A DNA stretch of 64,000 nucleotides from Drechslerella dactyloides (taxonomy: Eukaryota; Ascomycota; Orbiliomycetes; Orbiliales; Orbiliaceae): contig JAGTWJ010000003.1 in NCBI GenBank assembly GCA_020064725.1, forward strand, positions 3,162,001 through 3,226,000. Reading direction: 5' to 3'. A program made the translations under genes and the position numbers. This document shows positions 24,791-35,452 of the stretch, piece by piece. Under the pieces are notes generated by a model. The model saw only the letters and a list, made by a program, of their open reading frames with translations. It searched no databases and had not been told where the DNA came from. Numbering within the stretch: position 1 is the first letter of the stretch; every line of letters starts with the position of its first letter.

Positions 24791-25549
24791 CTACTTCTTC
24801 AGGAACGTACAAATTTGGTCCATCATCAGACTTTCTTCCTTCTCGCCAGCACTGACGGCAGCCACCATCGCCGCCAGAATCTTTTCCTTAGGTGTAAGGT
24901 CGGTCAATTCCAGGATTTTTTTGCAAATATCGTTCTTATCCATCACGCGCGTGGTGTGGACGATGGCTTTACTGATCGCGGCGTCGTCTAGCTTTAGGTC
25001 GTAGGAGGCCAACAGCGTCTTCAAGCAGCATTTATTTCCTTCGTTTTCCTTGGTTGCAGCAGCCGGTTTGCTCAGGATCAATTTCCGTGGACGACCGCGT
25101 TTGCGAGGGGTGATCTTCGTCGGAGTCGCTGGTTCCAATTCGTCCGGAGTGAAAATATCGTCATCATCGGTGTCAATATCGTCGAGGGAGGGTGGAGCAG
25201 CGACGGCAAGCTTGACCTTCTTGTTCCGCTTGACGGCGAGCGATGGGGAAAGCGGCACGTCGATAGCACCGTCATCTTTCCCGCCGTAATCTTCAGCTGT
25301 AGTCGGGGAAGCTGGAGACGACGTCAAACATCTCTTGCGCGTGCCGCGGATAGCGGCGCTGGATACTAGTAACTTTTGCATCGCGACGCGACAGCTGGAT
25401 CTGAGAGGTGTGATGCGTGCGTTCAGCGTGCGTTTCTGCGCGGGCGTCATGCTGCGTGCTGCGCTGTGGATTGGTTTCTGCGAGCGAGGGGTGGCGGGGA
25501 TGATGGTCGCCTGTGGAGGGGTACGTGGGCTGCTTCGTCCTCGTGGCAT
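24791..25549 (-). CDS. AT-hook nuclear protein, otherwise unknown
   Basis: A single exon of 252 residues. TPRKRGRPRKL (about 148-157) is a classic AT-hook core (RGRP) that binds the minor groove of AT-rich DNA. The N-terminal 90 residues are basic and rich in Ser/Thr-Pro (PRSQKP, MTPAQKR, ITPLRSS), and an acidic patch DIDTDDDDIF lies at about 125-132. A TKENEG sequence just after the hook has the form of a KEN degron. The C-terminal 75 residues (CLKTLLASYDLKLDDAAISKAIVH ... LTPKEKILAAMVAAV) are predicted helical. It is probably a nuclear chromatin-associated protein, possibly cell-cycle regulated (inference). A TATAAAAG lies on the minus strand at 25901-25908. Confidence 0.75.
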   Translation of the reverse strand: MPRGRSSPRTPPQATIIPATPRSQKPIHSAARSMTPAQKRTLNARITPLRSSCRVAMQKLLVSSAAIRGTRKRCLTSSPASPTTAEDYGGKDDGAIDVPLSPSLAVKRNKKVKLAVAAPPSLDDIDTDDDDIFTPDELEPATPTKITPRKRGRPRKLILSKPAAATKENEGNKCCLKTLLASYDLKLDDAAISKAIVHTTRVMDKNDICKKILELTDLTPKEKILAAMVAAVSAGEKEESLMMDQICTFLKK

Positions 25550-28111
25550 ATTGACGGTGTGGCGGTACGACAGCTAGTACGAAAGAGAAGAACGAGAGCG
25601 TCAACGGTGAAGATATTCGAAAGAGAAGACGTGTGCGGGAGGGAGGTCGGCGTAGAAGCAGTATGGTGGTGGTGGTATGGTGGTATGGTAGTGTAGTGGT
25701 GGTGGAGAGGAGAGAAGGAAGGAAGAAGGTAGGAATATATGTGAGATGCCGACAGCAAACACCTCTACCGAGATGGCGGTTTTCCCGGCTGGCTTTACTA
25801 CCAGCACTAGATTCCAGACAATGCAGCGTGATGCAGCCGTGATGTGATGCACGTACCCGTCGAGATGGCGGTCCCTTGATAGCTCGCCGTGGGGCTTTAC
25901 CTTTTATAAAGTGGTCAAAGACGCAAGCACCGCATACCAAATATTTCGACATCAGCTCGCCCTGCTTAAGGCCAGAATCATCCGCAGCCTTTCTCCCTAT
26001 ACACAGCACTCCCAAACAAGTATATAATTCACGAGCTATGCAGACTCCGCTCAGCGCAAGAAAACAGACGGCAACAAACATGGACTTTGGAGATACACGC
26101 TAATATACAGAATTCGAGCTTAGCAAACTAAGGATATGATACAACTGGCACCGCACTCATCGAGATATCTCCCCAGTGAATGCAAGTCCACGTTCACATA
26201 TTCCACCTACAAAGTGGGTACATAATAATATATGCGATACGCGCCAACGAAAGTCAACAAAATCTCTGATATCTACCTACCACTGATGCAGTCGAGCCTT
26301 GAACGATACTCATACATTTCTATGCTTATATTACGAACTCAAACAGGACTCTTTTCCATCTTTCTGTGACACCCTCTATATACATTTTACATTACGAATC
26401 AGGGCAAGTGCCAATATGATGAGTTCACAGTTTACAACGGGCTTCACTCGTTGTCTATGGACTCAATTGCAAGACTCTTATATACGCCATCATATATATC
26501 TGTTTCTACAACTGAAGATGATTTATCTACCGCCTGCATGCACTGCATAACCCTCGCATGGAGCACAGTTAGGGTCATCATTATGTATGAGAGTCAGAAA
26601 AATATGGTCAACTTCATCTCGAGACCATGACATGCACGCAATATACCTTATCACTCTGCTACGTTGCCCTACGCGCATATATACGATGTGAGCCAACTTG
26701 GCAGACTAAAACAAAACAAGAACGGCAAGAACATATCACCATATATGCATTGCATTCGAACTGCGATATTATAGCACCCCAAGAAACCGGGCGTATACGC
26801 CCATGCAATGAAATGATGGAATATTATATTATGATCTTACTTTCGATATGACTACCGCAAGTAATGCCTTTTAGTCTCGGGCGTCTTTAAAACGATTGAA
26901 TCGTTGACAGTGACTCAGAGTGGAAAGATGTTTAGATTGGAAACCAAACTGGAAGAATAATCGCCATGGCTCGAGCTACCGATCGACTTAATATTCGCAT
27001 GATTGGCAGACCGCAGATCTACAAACGATCGCACCAGGTTTAGGAACTATGTTTATACTTGTTTTACAGATCAATATCGAGCAGTGCAAGTCTATAGACC
27101 TATACGCATGATAATCCAGCTCTTGACTATCCGCTCTGACAGGTACAGCGCCTGGCATCGAGGCTACTCTAACAGTATTATGCGCGACAACAGGCTTATT
27201 CATAACAATGGTACGCATCAAGCCAGTACCGGTGGATGAAGTGGATACGAAATGCCCCCTCCCCCATTTTTCCAGCTGGAAGTTTCTTCACCGTAACGCT
27301 ACATCTTCCAGAAGGTTCTAGAAGGCGTACGTACGCACCATTAATGCATTCTCTGAATTCATGAATCAAGACCACCAAGAACATGGCCCCGAAGAAATTA
27401 ACATGCATCGCATGGTTCGCTACCATCTTTAGAACTTTATGCCCTTACACAGAGCCAGTAAGGGTTCGAACATGAAAGGGCGTTATAGAGGCGATCGGAA
27501 AAGGAAAGGTTAAAGTAATTCTGTTGGTAAACCATCAGCCGCTGAACATGGTAATCGCGCCAGTTTACTTTATACCGGATATGACAGGACCAAACACGCT
27601 CCTTATCTACTCCATAGTGTCATCAGTGGCAGCACTACCCCCAGTTGCCACGAACGAGCGAAGTATAACAATGATGGTTGAACCCTATATCAGCGCACGA
27701 CAAGATGTCGCCCGACGGGGGAACGGAAAATCACTTCAAGAATCTGACATCTGGCCTGCTCCAAAGGCATCCACTCTTTTCAAAGAAATAAGGATACTGA
27801 AGCTGTACAGCTCTCGCAATCGCAAATAAAATCACCTGGCGATGCTATAGCCCGCAGGCACTCAAACTTTTTGCTATGAAGATCGATACTACGCATATCG
27901 ATTACACTACAAGCGAGCTACATCGATGCATAGCTTATATAATTCAACTCTCGTAGACTCTAACAGGTATGCAAGAAATAATCTCAGTCAAACTGGTCTG
28001 TGTTCCGGGAAAATTACTAGCTTACTGAATGCTTTTGGTGGGGGCAAATTTAGCTAGGAAATGCAAAGTCTCATTCTGCAGCCCATGTGAACGCATGCCT
28101 CTAAATCCCAA
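25550..28111. other. Promoter region of the AT-hook gene, then AT-rich desert
   Basis: Bases 25597-25740 are a strand-asymmetric purine-rich tract with TGG and GGTGGT runs, directly upstream of the AT-hook gene. From 25.8 kb on the DNA is AT-rich with short frames only and no recognisable gene. Some of it may be the decayed 5' portion of the copia element whose integrase remains at 28.1-28.6 kb. Confidence 0.5.
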
Positions 28112-28620
28112 TTGCTGATGTCGCTGCATCACAGTTTGAGCGTTGCATCTGATGTTGGATTTTCGTCCCTTGATGCTCCGTGGAAGCTCTCCAGCCTTGA
28201 CACGAGAGAGCACAATCTAAGGCTAGCAAATGGAGCGTTCGGGATGGACATGCTCCTGAATCTAATATATACTCATAGGCCCCAACGTCTATCGATAACT
28301 ATCTTCGGGTTTTCCCAGAGTTGGGACAACGGTGAGCTGGACTCCAACAGCGCCAAACACTTCTGGCGGAACGATGGCATCGTGTGGACCTATACGCAAC
28401 CGTACTCCCCGGAAATGAATGGACTCGCAGAACGTTCTAACGAGCCATCCAAGCCTTAACACACAAGGCAAATGCTCTGTTGGCGCACTCCCGGTTGCCT
28501 CTCAAACTCTGGGTGATGCAGTCCATACTGCCAATCTCCTTCGCACTAACTCGTCTCTTGCGGCAAGTCTACAAGCGATTCCTCCCGGACCCATCCTCGC
28601 CATAGTCATCAAATTCATGA
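28112..28620 (+). pseudogene. Ty1/copia integrase relic with frameshift
   Basis: The first frame (to about 28459) ends with DSNSAKHFWRNDGI ... YTQPYSPEMNGLAERSN. This matches the conserved copia integrase stretch around the third acidic residue (usually DNGxEF ... TxPYTPxQNGVxER). The normal DNGGEF is corrupted. The next segment continues in another frame from about 28440: RAIQALTHKANALLAHSRLP, then LKLWVMQSI, which is the usual copia continuation (R.LL..A..LP..LW). A frameshift therefore splits the gene. No reverse transcriptase, gag or terminal repeats were found. Confidence 0.7.
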
Positions 28621-28965
28621 AGCTACAATAGCGGCTGGTCGCGGAACTGGAGCACTGAATATCTCTCTCAAACTGGAGCTGCTCATGCCGACATGGCGGC
28701 CACGCACTTGTTCTGTTCGCTCGCGCAGGCGTAGCAATAGGTGTCTAATATTCCGCGCAATCACACTCTCTAAGGAGGGTATGAAGGCTGCATCTCAGTT
28801 CCCCCACATTCACAGAGCTAGCACATCATCCAGTAGAGTCTCCGTTACCTATTACTCAAAACTCGAGCATCTAAGACGTCAATCTGCAGACACGTCAGAC
28901 TGAATAAATCAAGAATACCAAGTTCCGGATACCTTCCAGTCGGCAATATATATACCACCGTCAAA

Positions 28966-29778
28966 ATGTCCACTGCACAATCTACACAGGAAATCCCCGG
29001 CTTTGACGCCGCGGACTGGTGCACCGACATGGGCAGCTCCAGCAGCCAGGATATCGACATATCCTGCTCGAGCAGCGGCAGCAACTCCGGGTCCCCGACT
29101 CTGAACGAGGCACATCCCGCTACCGCTGTTGCAGCTGCCTCGACCTGTTCAGCTACGAGTTCAGAGACCTACGACGAGGCGTCTGAGCACGATGACACCT
29201 GGATTTCTTCCACGCCAATGACACCTTGGCGATATCTGTGTATGCGTCGGGGCTGGCCGTTGGCTTTGGCTGATAAAATGCAGAAGGCGCACGAAGACGC
29301 CAATAGCACCTACGACGTCAGCGATGATGACAATGGAGAAGAAGAAGCAGAAGAAGAAGAAGAAGAAGAAGAAGAAGAAAAAGATGGAAACGAGGATGGC
29401 TGTGACAACGACGACAGGAACAACGACGACGGCAACAATGAAGACAGCAACTACGACGGCGATGATGACGCAAACGACGCCGAGGAAGACTCCGCCGACG
29501 AGGACTCGGCAGACGAGCTGTTAGCCCGCGAAAACCAGATCCGAGAGCAGAGTCGTGAAGTCTTGGCGGTCATGGACTTAGAACGCCTCTTCCTCCTGTT
29601 TCTCGCACTGTCAATCGTCCTCTATCTCGCAGGCTTCTCTTCCGGCTTTCACTCCGCTTGGAAGGCCAGGTGGGCCGCGAAGGGGGCTGTCAATACCCTC
29701 GACCAGCCGGATCGAGGGCAGCAGCTGCTTATAGCCGCTCGTCGCGCCCGGGCTTGGGTTTACGGGCTTAGGAACTGA
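28966..29778 (+). CDS. Acidic single-pass membrane protein, unknown function
   Basis: A single exon of 270 residues. The first 70 residues are Ser/Thr-rich and disordered. Around 105-190 lies a very acidic tract (runs of Glu, then Asp/Asn repeats) encoded partly by GAAGAA repeats. Residues about 204-225 form one hydrophobic span (LFLLFLALSIVLYLAGF). A basic tail follows with AWKARWAAKG and RRARAWVYG. There is no N-terminal signal peptide, so the acidic part should face the cytosol if the basic tail follows the positive-inside trend weakly; topology is uncertain. No family is recognised. It starts about 350 bases after the copia relic. Confidence 0.65.
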   Translation: MSTAQSTQEIPGFDAADWCTDMGSSSSQDIDISCSSSGSNSGSPTLNEAHPATAVAAASTCSATSSETYDEASEHDDTWISSTPMTPWRYLCMRRGWPLALADKMQKAHEDANSTYDVSDDDNGEEEAEEEEEEEEEEKDGNEDGCDNDDRNNDDGNNEDSNYDGDDDANDAEEDSADEDSADELLARENQIREQSREVLAVMDLERLFLLFLALSIVLYLAGFSSGFHSAWKARWAAKGAVNTLDQPDRGQQLLIAARRARAWVYGLRN

Positions 29779-30714
29779 GTGTGGCGTGCGAAATCGCGCA
29801 TACTCGACTCGTTGTATCGTTTCATCTTCTTGTATCTATTGATATTATCATATATATGTTCACATATTGCGTCTGCATCTTCGTTCTATGTTAGTGAACT
29901 TACATATACTCATTTGCCATCTACGCGATATCTTGTCTCGTAAAATAGACGCCCTCATCCAGTCTGCATACCAAGTAATATTGATATCTGATTACTACAA
30001 TTTCGAACCTCGTGTTTTTTTCCACTGTATATGTAAGCTTAGCTAGAATATCAAAAATTGGGTCGTAAGTGGCCTCGTAAAATCGCCGCACTGGAAGTGC
30101 CAATATGTATAGTCAGACTCTCGAGAAATATCTGCATTTAAGACTTGGGTGCCGCAATACAACTGCCGATCTGTATGCTGCTTGAATGCTCCATTCTGTG
30201 CCTATACGTATGAGCGGGCTTCCTTCACACAGTTGCTGTCCACGTGTATGCACGCGGACGTGCCAACTGGACCTTTGAGAAGATTGTTTGTCCTGAAGAA
30301 GCAGACTCCTGAATGGCCAAATTGTAAACATCCAAGAATCTTGTCACCTCATTATTCTCTGTTTCCTTCAGAGAAGCTCATATGTATAGTGATGCCAGAT
30401 ATTTGTTGCTCAGTTTCCAAGCGTATTCAAGAGGATCATAGTCATGTCACGCTTACGATTGGTTTACGATTGCACAGTAGTTTTAAGCCTTTAAAGCCTC
30501 TCCTTCATTCACCAAACACCAAAAACCCAACTAAGCATACATGAGCCAAAGTACAGATTAAAGCAAATTCCAAACAACTACATGATTTTTTTCTTCTTCA
30601 ACCAGACATCTTCATTTGTGAAAGTTTTCGCACGAAAGTAAATATGGATATGTGGACGGCGGATGTTTATACCGCATTCAGCCGGGGATGAAGCCAAGAG
30701 TCCATGCGGAACAC
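29779..30714. other. Intergenic, no gene seen
   Basis: AT-rich. A frame of 131 codons at 30149-30544 shows no motif or signal peptide. The 3' end presumably includes the 3' untranslated region of the Egh16-like gene. Confidence 0.5.
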
Positions 30715-31818
30715 TTAAGCAGTCCATCGACGCTGCTGACGCTGCTGGCGCTGCTGGCCATTGTTGGCACCTTGTCGCTGTCCATTGCCCTGTCGCTGCT
30801 GGCCGTTGCCCTGACGTTGACCCTGACGCTGTTGACCGTTGCCCTGACGTTGACCATTGCCCTGACGCTGTCCATTGCCCTGGCGTTGACCATTGCCTTG
30901 ACGTTGGCCGTTACCTTGGCGTTGACCATTGCCCTGACGTTGACCGTTGCCTTGACCGCCGTTTCCACCAGCGCCGGCACCACCGTTCTGGCCGTTGTTG
31001 CCGGCAGCATTGTCGACGCCGTTGCCAGCGTTTCCGTTACCAGCGTTTCCGTTACCAGCGTTTCCGTTACCAGCGTTTCCGTTGCCCGCATTTCCGTTAC
31101 CGACAGTGCCGTTACCAGGGTTGCCAGTAACAGGGTTGGCAGCAGGAGGATTACCAGCAGCGGGAGGATTGCCGGCACCGGGGGTGCCAGCATTACCATT
31201 GCCAGCACCGACCTGGACGGGGACGCAGCCACCGAAGGGACCGTTCCGCGCGGCGTTCTGGCAGCGGACCATGCAGATGTTGCCAGTTTGGCCAGAGGTA
31301 CCCGAGCACTGGATGTTTGCCGGGATCTGCACGGCGAGAGGCAGGTCCTGCTTGGCGCCCTGGTTGTTCCGGCCGTTCTGGCCAGCGACGTTCTGCGTGA
31401 CCGTCATCTGGACAAAGCTCTGGCCGGTACCCGTTGCGTCAATCATGCAGGTGTATGGGCCTGCACCGTCACCGTTGACCTGGTGGAGCGTCATGCTGAG
31501 GACGCCGCCGGGTGCGACTTGAGGGATACCCGCAGCGATGGCCTCAGCCATGAGGTTGGCGACATTGAGCTGGCCCTTTTGGATGGTCTGACCGCAGCCC
31601 TTAGCTTGCGCGACGGTACGCTGGTTCCTGAAGACAGTGGAGTCCCGCTGGAAGGGGTTCCGGTTGGTACCCGTCCGTGGGGTGGTGTCGTCGACAGCGA
31701 GGGCCTTGCCGGAGGAGCCGTTGGCGCCGGTAGCCTTGATGATAACGCTGTGGGCCGAGATCTCGGGAACCATGGCCATGAGGGCCAGGAGAGCGGAGAC
31801 AGTGATCTTGGCGTACAT
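30715..31818 (-). CDS. Egh16/Gas1-like secreted protein with repeat-rich tail
   Basis: A single exon of 367 residues. A signal peptide of about 22 residues ends at EISA, leaving His as the first mature residue (HSVIIKATG). The next 190 residues carry the layout of the Egh16/Gas1 (MAS) family known from plant- and insect-infecting ascomycetes: GANGSSGKALAVDD, RNPFQRDSTVF, GCGQT, and GPYTCMID with paired cysteines up to RNGPFGGCVPV. Beyond about residue 210 the tail is low complexity: NAGNG pentads, then RQGNGQ hexads (18-base units at about 30780-30950), ending in a Gln/Arg-rich stretch. The basic Gln/Gly tail may bind the cell wall or polymers (inference). The protein is secreted; its biochemical activity is not settled for the family. 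A minus-strand TATATAAG lies 265 bases upstream. Confidence 0.87.
   Translation of the reverse strand: MYAKITVSALLALMAMVPEISAHSVIIKATGANGSSGKALAVDDTTPRTGTNRNPFQRDSTVFRNQRTVAQAKGCGQTIQKGQLNVANLMAEAIAAGIPQVAPGGVLSMTLHQVNGDGAGPYTCMIDATGTGQSFVQMTVTQNVAGQNGRNNQGAKQDLPLAVQIPANIQCSGTSGQTGNICMVRCQNAARNGPFGGCVPVQVGAGNGNAGTPGAGNPPAAGNPPAANPVTGNPGNGTVGNGNAGNGNAGNGNAGNGNAGNGNAGNGVDNAAGNNGQNGGAGAGGNGGQGNGQRQGNGQRQGNGQRQGNGQRQGNGQRQGNGQRQGNGQQRQGQRQGNGQQRQGNGQRQGANNGQQRQQRQQRRWTA
30780..31095. repeat. Coding minisatellites in the Egh16-like tail
   Basis: Tandem 18-base units (encoding the RQGNGQ hexad) at about 30780-30950, and 15-base units (encoding NAGNG) at about 31025-31095. The units are near identical, so copy number may vary between strains without breaking the frame. 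Confidence 0.8.
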
Positions 31819-32082
31819 TTTGACTGGTGGTGATATTTACTTTCTGAATGAAGAGAGTGAATAGAAAATGAAAAAATACAGATAGCTGATTAGAAAATGC
31901 TACGGGACGTATGCAAAGAAGGATTCCAAAAAAAGATCGTCAAGATCGAAAAGAAGAAAAAAATCGAGCCACCAGGGCGAAGTGCAAAGAGAGTAGTTGG
32001 GAGTGAAGGCGGTAGAGGCGCTTGTCGATGAAGGCTTGCTTGATGATGAGAAGGAGGGAGTAGAAGACAGAGGCTTCCCGGT

Positions 32083-32090
32083 CTTATATA
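32083..32090 (-). promoter_or_regulatory. Candidate TATA box of the Egh16-like gene
   Basis: TATATAAG on the minus strand, 265 bases before the start codon, followed by a pyrimidine-rich leader on that strand. Assigned by position and consensus only. Confidence 0.4.
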
Positions 32091-34664
32091 GACATTTGCA
32101 ACACTGATAGATGCGCATTGTTTTCGAACGGCGTCCCTGTATCACTCCGCTAGACTATGGTTAAGCGGACGGGCGGGCACTCGATCTGGAAAGACTGTCT
32201 CGCCCATCTTGGCTGCAGCTGTAGCTCTTGCGTACGTTTCGCCTAAGGATCGTTGAGTAGTCCGGACTGGTGGTTCGCGGTCCTGCAGCCCAGATCGAAG
32301 TCGGATCGCAGCATGCATGCATGTTTCGCAGGTTTCCCCGTGCATGGAAAACTTTCCGCAGATCCATTGATGCGGTGTTCAGCTGGTACCTTGCAACGCT
32401 CGACAGAACCCAAGTCTAGCCTAGCTTCTTGTCGGTAAATACGAGTTGTCTTCCCCATTGTTGTCGGAAAGCCAGCCGAACCGGAGAAGCTTTTGCAAGT
32501 TTCAGCTATTCTCAGCGCACTCGTGCTGGCATAAATTCAGTAAACCGTCGACTTCGTACGGCCAAACCAGACATTCACAGTCTGCGTTGTGCGACTCTAA
32601 AACGCGAGGACCCAGCAGAACGCACCTGCCGCATTCAGCTTCCAGAAAGAAACACCACCGGAGAGCCCGCGACTCGCCAATACGGGCCCATTCCCGAATG
32701 ATTTCCGCGGCCTCACCAGCCTAGCCTGCGCCTTGTGTGTGGTGTTTCAACCTGTCCTGCTCCTCAACGCCGGATGTGTTAGGATTTCCAAAACTGGCCG
32801 GCCAAGCGCCCGATTCGGCAACATGCATGAGCTCCGCTTCCCGATCGATCTGCTAGAGCCGAGGTTCCTGAAAGCTTGTCTGGGGCGACTGCATGACGTC
32901 TCCAGCTGTACCTCACAATTCTTTGCGGCTGGAGTCGGGAGAGATTGACGGCCAGGTACATCTCTCTTACGCCATGCGTGACTCGGAGCTTAATTACGGC
33001 TGGGTCGTGTTTGGAGAGTCGAACTGACTCTGACGGCGGTAGATGCATTTGGATATGTACCTCGAAATTAATTGTCAAGTGCCGTCGCACCATGCAGACG
33101 CAATACACATCTGCAGCGTGAAGGCTGCAGCCGTGTCTAGACTCAAACGCCGAGAAACGGATATTCATGGAACGTTCCTCGAAGCGTTACACGAGTCCGG
33201 CTCGAGTTCGCTCCAGGCTCGCCCGCCGGGTCATCGAGACGATGCGATACCGGAGGTGTGTTTGCTGAGTTTCGATTGCGTATGGCGGCGTTTGGTGGCC
33301 TTCGTTCCTGACTTTGCTTGCTGCAGCGTCGGCGGCTCTTTGTCAGGACGTGTCGATTTGTCTAGCTTGCACTCATATTTCAGCTCGTAGAGGTTCTACC
33401 GAATTGTGATAGCCCCAAAACTTACCTTCTACGTGAGATTCAAACTGGGTTAGACGCGAGACTGCATCCAGGATGATTAGTGATGAGGAACGTTAAGGCT
33501 GACACGAGAGACATGTTGTGTCCACGTTCGTTGTGTCGGTGTTTGTTAAGGGCAGCAGTTAGCTCGGGACTAGTAGGCCTCCCGAACGGTGTTTACTGAC
33601 AACGTTACACGAGCCTAGATGGCCTCCAGAACGATGCAATACAGTGCAACTTAAACACGTTTATTACATCAAATCACTATCTACTCAATACACGCAACGA
33701 TTGACACACAGATGAACCTACTCGATGTTGCATTTGTCATGTATGTAGAGTGTTAAAAAACATGCATATGAATGTAAATTTATAAAAGGGAGGGTCCAAT
33801 TTGTAACTATGAGACCACGCATGAACAATTTGTACGGCGTTAACTATTCAAAATCAATCGGCCGATCCTTCGGATGGTGTTATGCATATCAGAGATTGGA
33901 GGCTCCGGCTCGACTCGGTATACCCAGTAGTACAAAAGATACCTAGTTAGCAGGAAATCGACAAGGAGCGCGAAGAGGAGGATGGTCAAGTGATCAACTT
34001 TAAGCGAAGAAGTCAGTCCGTCGATACAATCTATACTACAGCGACTCAAAATATATGAGACTCGTGTGTCACTTGATCAACCAACTGAACCAGGCACAAT
34101 CATGTGTTCAGAGACAGTCTGAGCTCATCATTTCCTAGAACTGAAAGGCTTCTGACTGTTTAATATGTACTATGAGCTATGCGACAGTTTGTCGTAAGTA
34201 TATTAACCAGCCTACCGTTAGCATCATCTTAGGATCTAGGATTTACATATATATGTGATGTGGACGGATGTAGAAGCGGGCCGACTCAGACTGTTATATC
34301 GGCAAACAACGGATAAATCACCATGCTGCGGGCATATTACTATAGTTTATAGCTGATATCTCTGTTGTCAGCGGTTACGCATTTTGTGCCAGTATAGTCA
34401 CACGTCTCGAATTGCCAGTGAGTGCTTAATGTGCAAACGGAATCGATACCGCGATATAGGACACCAACTAAAGTGGTACTACTTCAAGTTTCACCTTCTA
34501 TATGTGCTACGGAAAACATTTACTTTGGATTTGCTACCAAGCTAGGCTACGCAGGGATGCAAGCAGTTCGGCGCTCTGCAGACTGGGCCACAAGGTAGCC
34601 TGGGTATAGCTGCTGCATTGATAGTCTGCGATATGTGTATTATACGCTTAGCAGTGATCTGAGG

Positions 34665-34687
34665 AAGGCGTCTGGTTTGCGAGACAA
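34665..34687 (-). repeat. Dispersed end-motif copy
   Basis: AAGGCGTCTGGTTTGCGAGA followed by CAA differs by one base from the copy at 11796-11818 and is related to 8150-8172 in reverse orientation. Its flanks are not obviously shared with the other copies. Confidence 0.5.
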
Positions 34688-35428
34688 TGATCTGCAGTGC
34701 AATGCACTCAAGAGACGTCGTCACAGTTTATTCTACTGCGTCCATGTTATCGCCGAAAAATATTTTTAACAGAACTAGTAGTTACCTCATACCCTGATAA
34801 AAATTTAGTATAGTAATAAGAAGCTCCAAGTTGGTGGTCTGCAATATTTACAAGGCTAGATCAATTAGTACCAAGCAGCAGAATAATGTACCTGCGCAAA
34901 TGCGGAGAAGTTGGAGACTTGACATAATAGAACCAGCACCGTGAACTATGTAACAGTCTTTTACAGTTGGAATGTTGAACTGCTAAGAGCGAATTAGTTA
35001 ACCTAGTCAGATGGACAATCTCCTTGTTTTGCGGTTTGGAGGCCCGTTATTTACGAGCTTCTAGATATGTTGTAAAATACATGGTTGACCTATCGCATAT
35101 GATAACATTGGGGAAAAGCGGCCTCCGCATGAGCCCATCATAAAGACCCATTTCCGAAACAAACTTTTTTTTGCAGTGGAAGAGGTGTTGGGCGTCTATC
35201 ATGGCCAAATTGATTCAGATAAGCAAGTCTGTGATATCTTAATATTGACACAGAAGGATAATGCCTAAGTAGGTAAGCGCTTACTTAAGTCGTAATTTAT
35301 TCGTTCTACATTCTGCGTTCTACACTCTACTTACGTCCAGCGTCGAGCTCACGAAGTAGCCTACGCATCTAATTCGCTTCCAAAATTAATAAGCCGAATG
35401 ATCCCAATACCTTGCTTAGGCCTCAAAG

Positions 35429-35452
35429 TATATATATATATATATATATATA
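35429..35452. repeat. (TA)12 microsatellite
   Basis: Uninterrupted TA dinucleotides flanked by a small AGGCCT inverted pair. Confidence 0.95.

Noticed and set aside
27440..27480. GGTTCGAACAT, possible tRNA B-box
   Set aside because: No cloverleaf can be drawn around it by eye.
30652..31833. 393-codon plus-strand frame rich in Leu/Thr/Val
   Set aside because: It mirrors the repeat-rich Egh16-like gene; its composition comes from the reverse complement of the Gln/Gly/Asn repeats.
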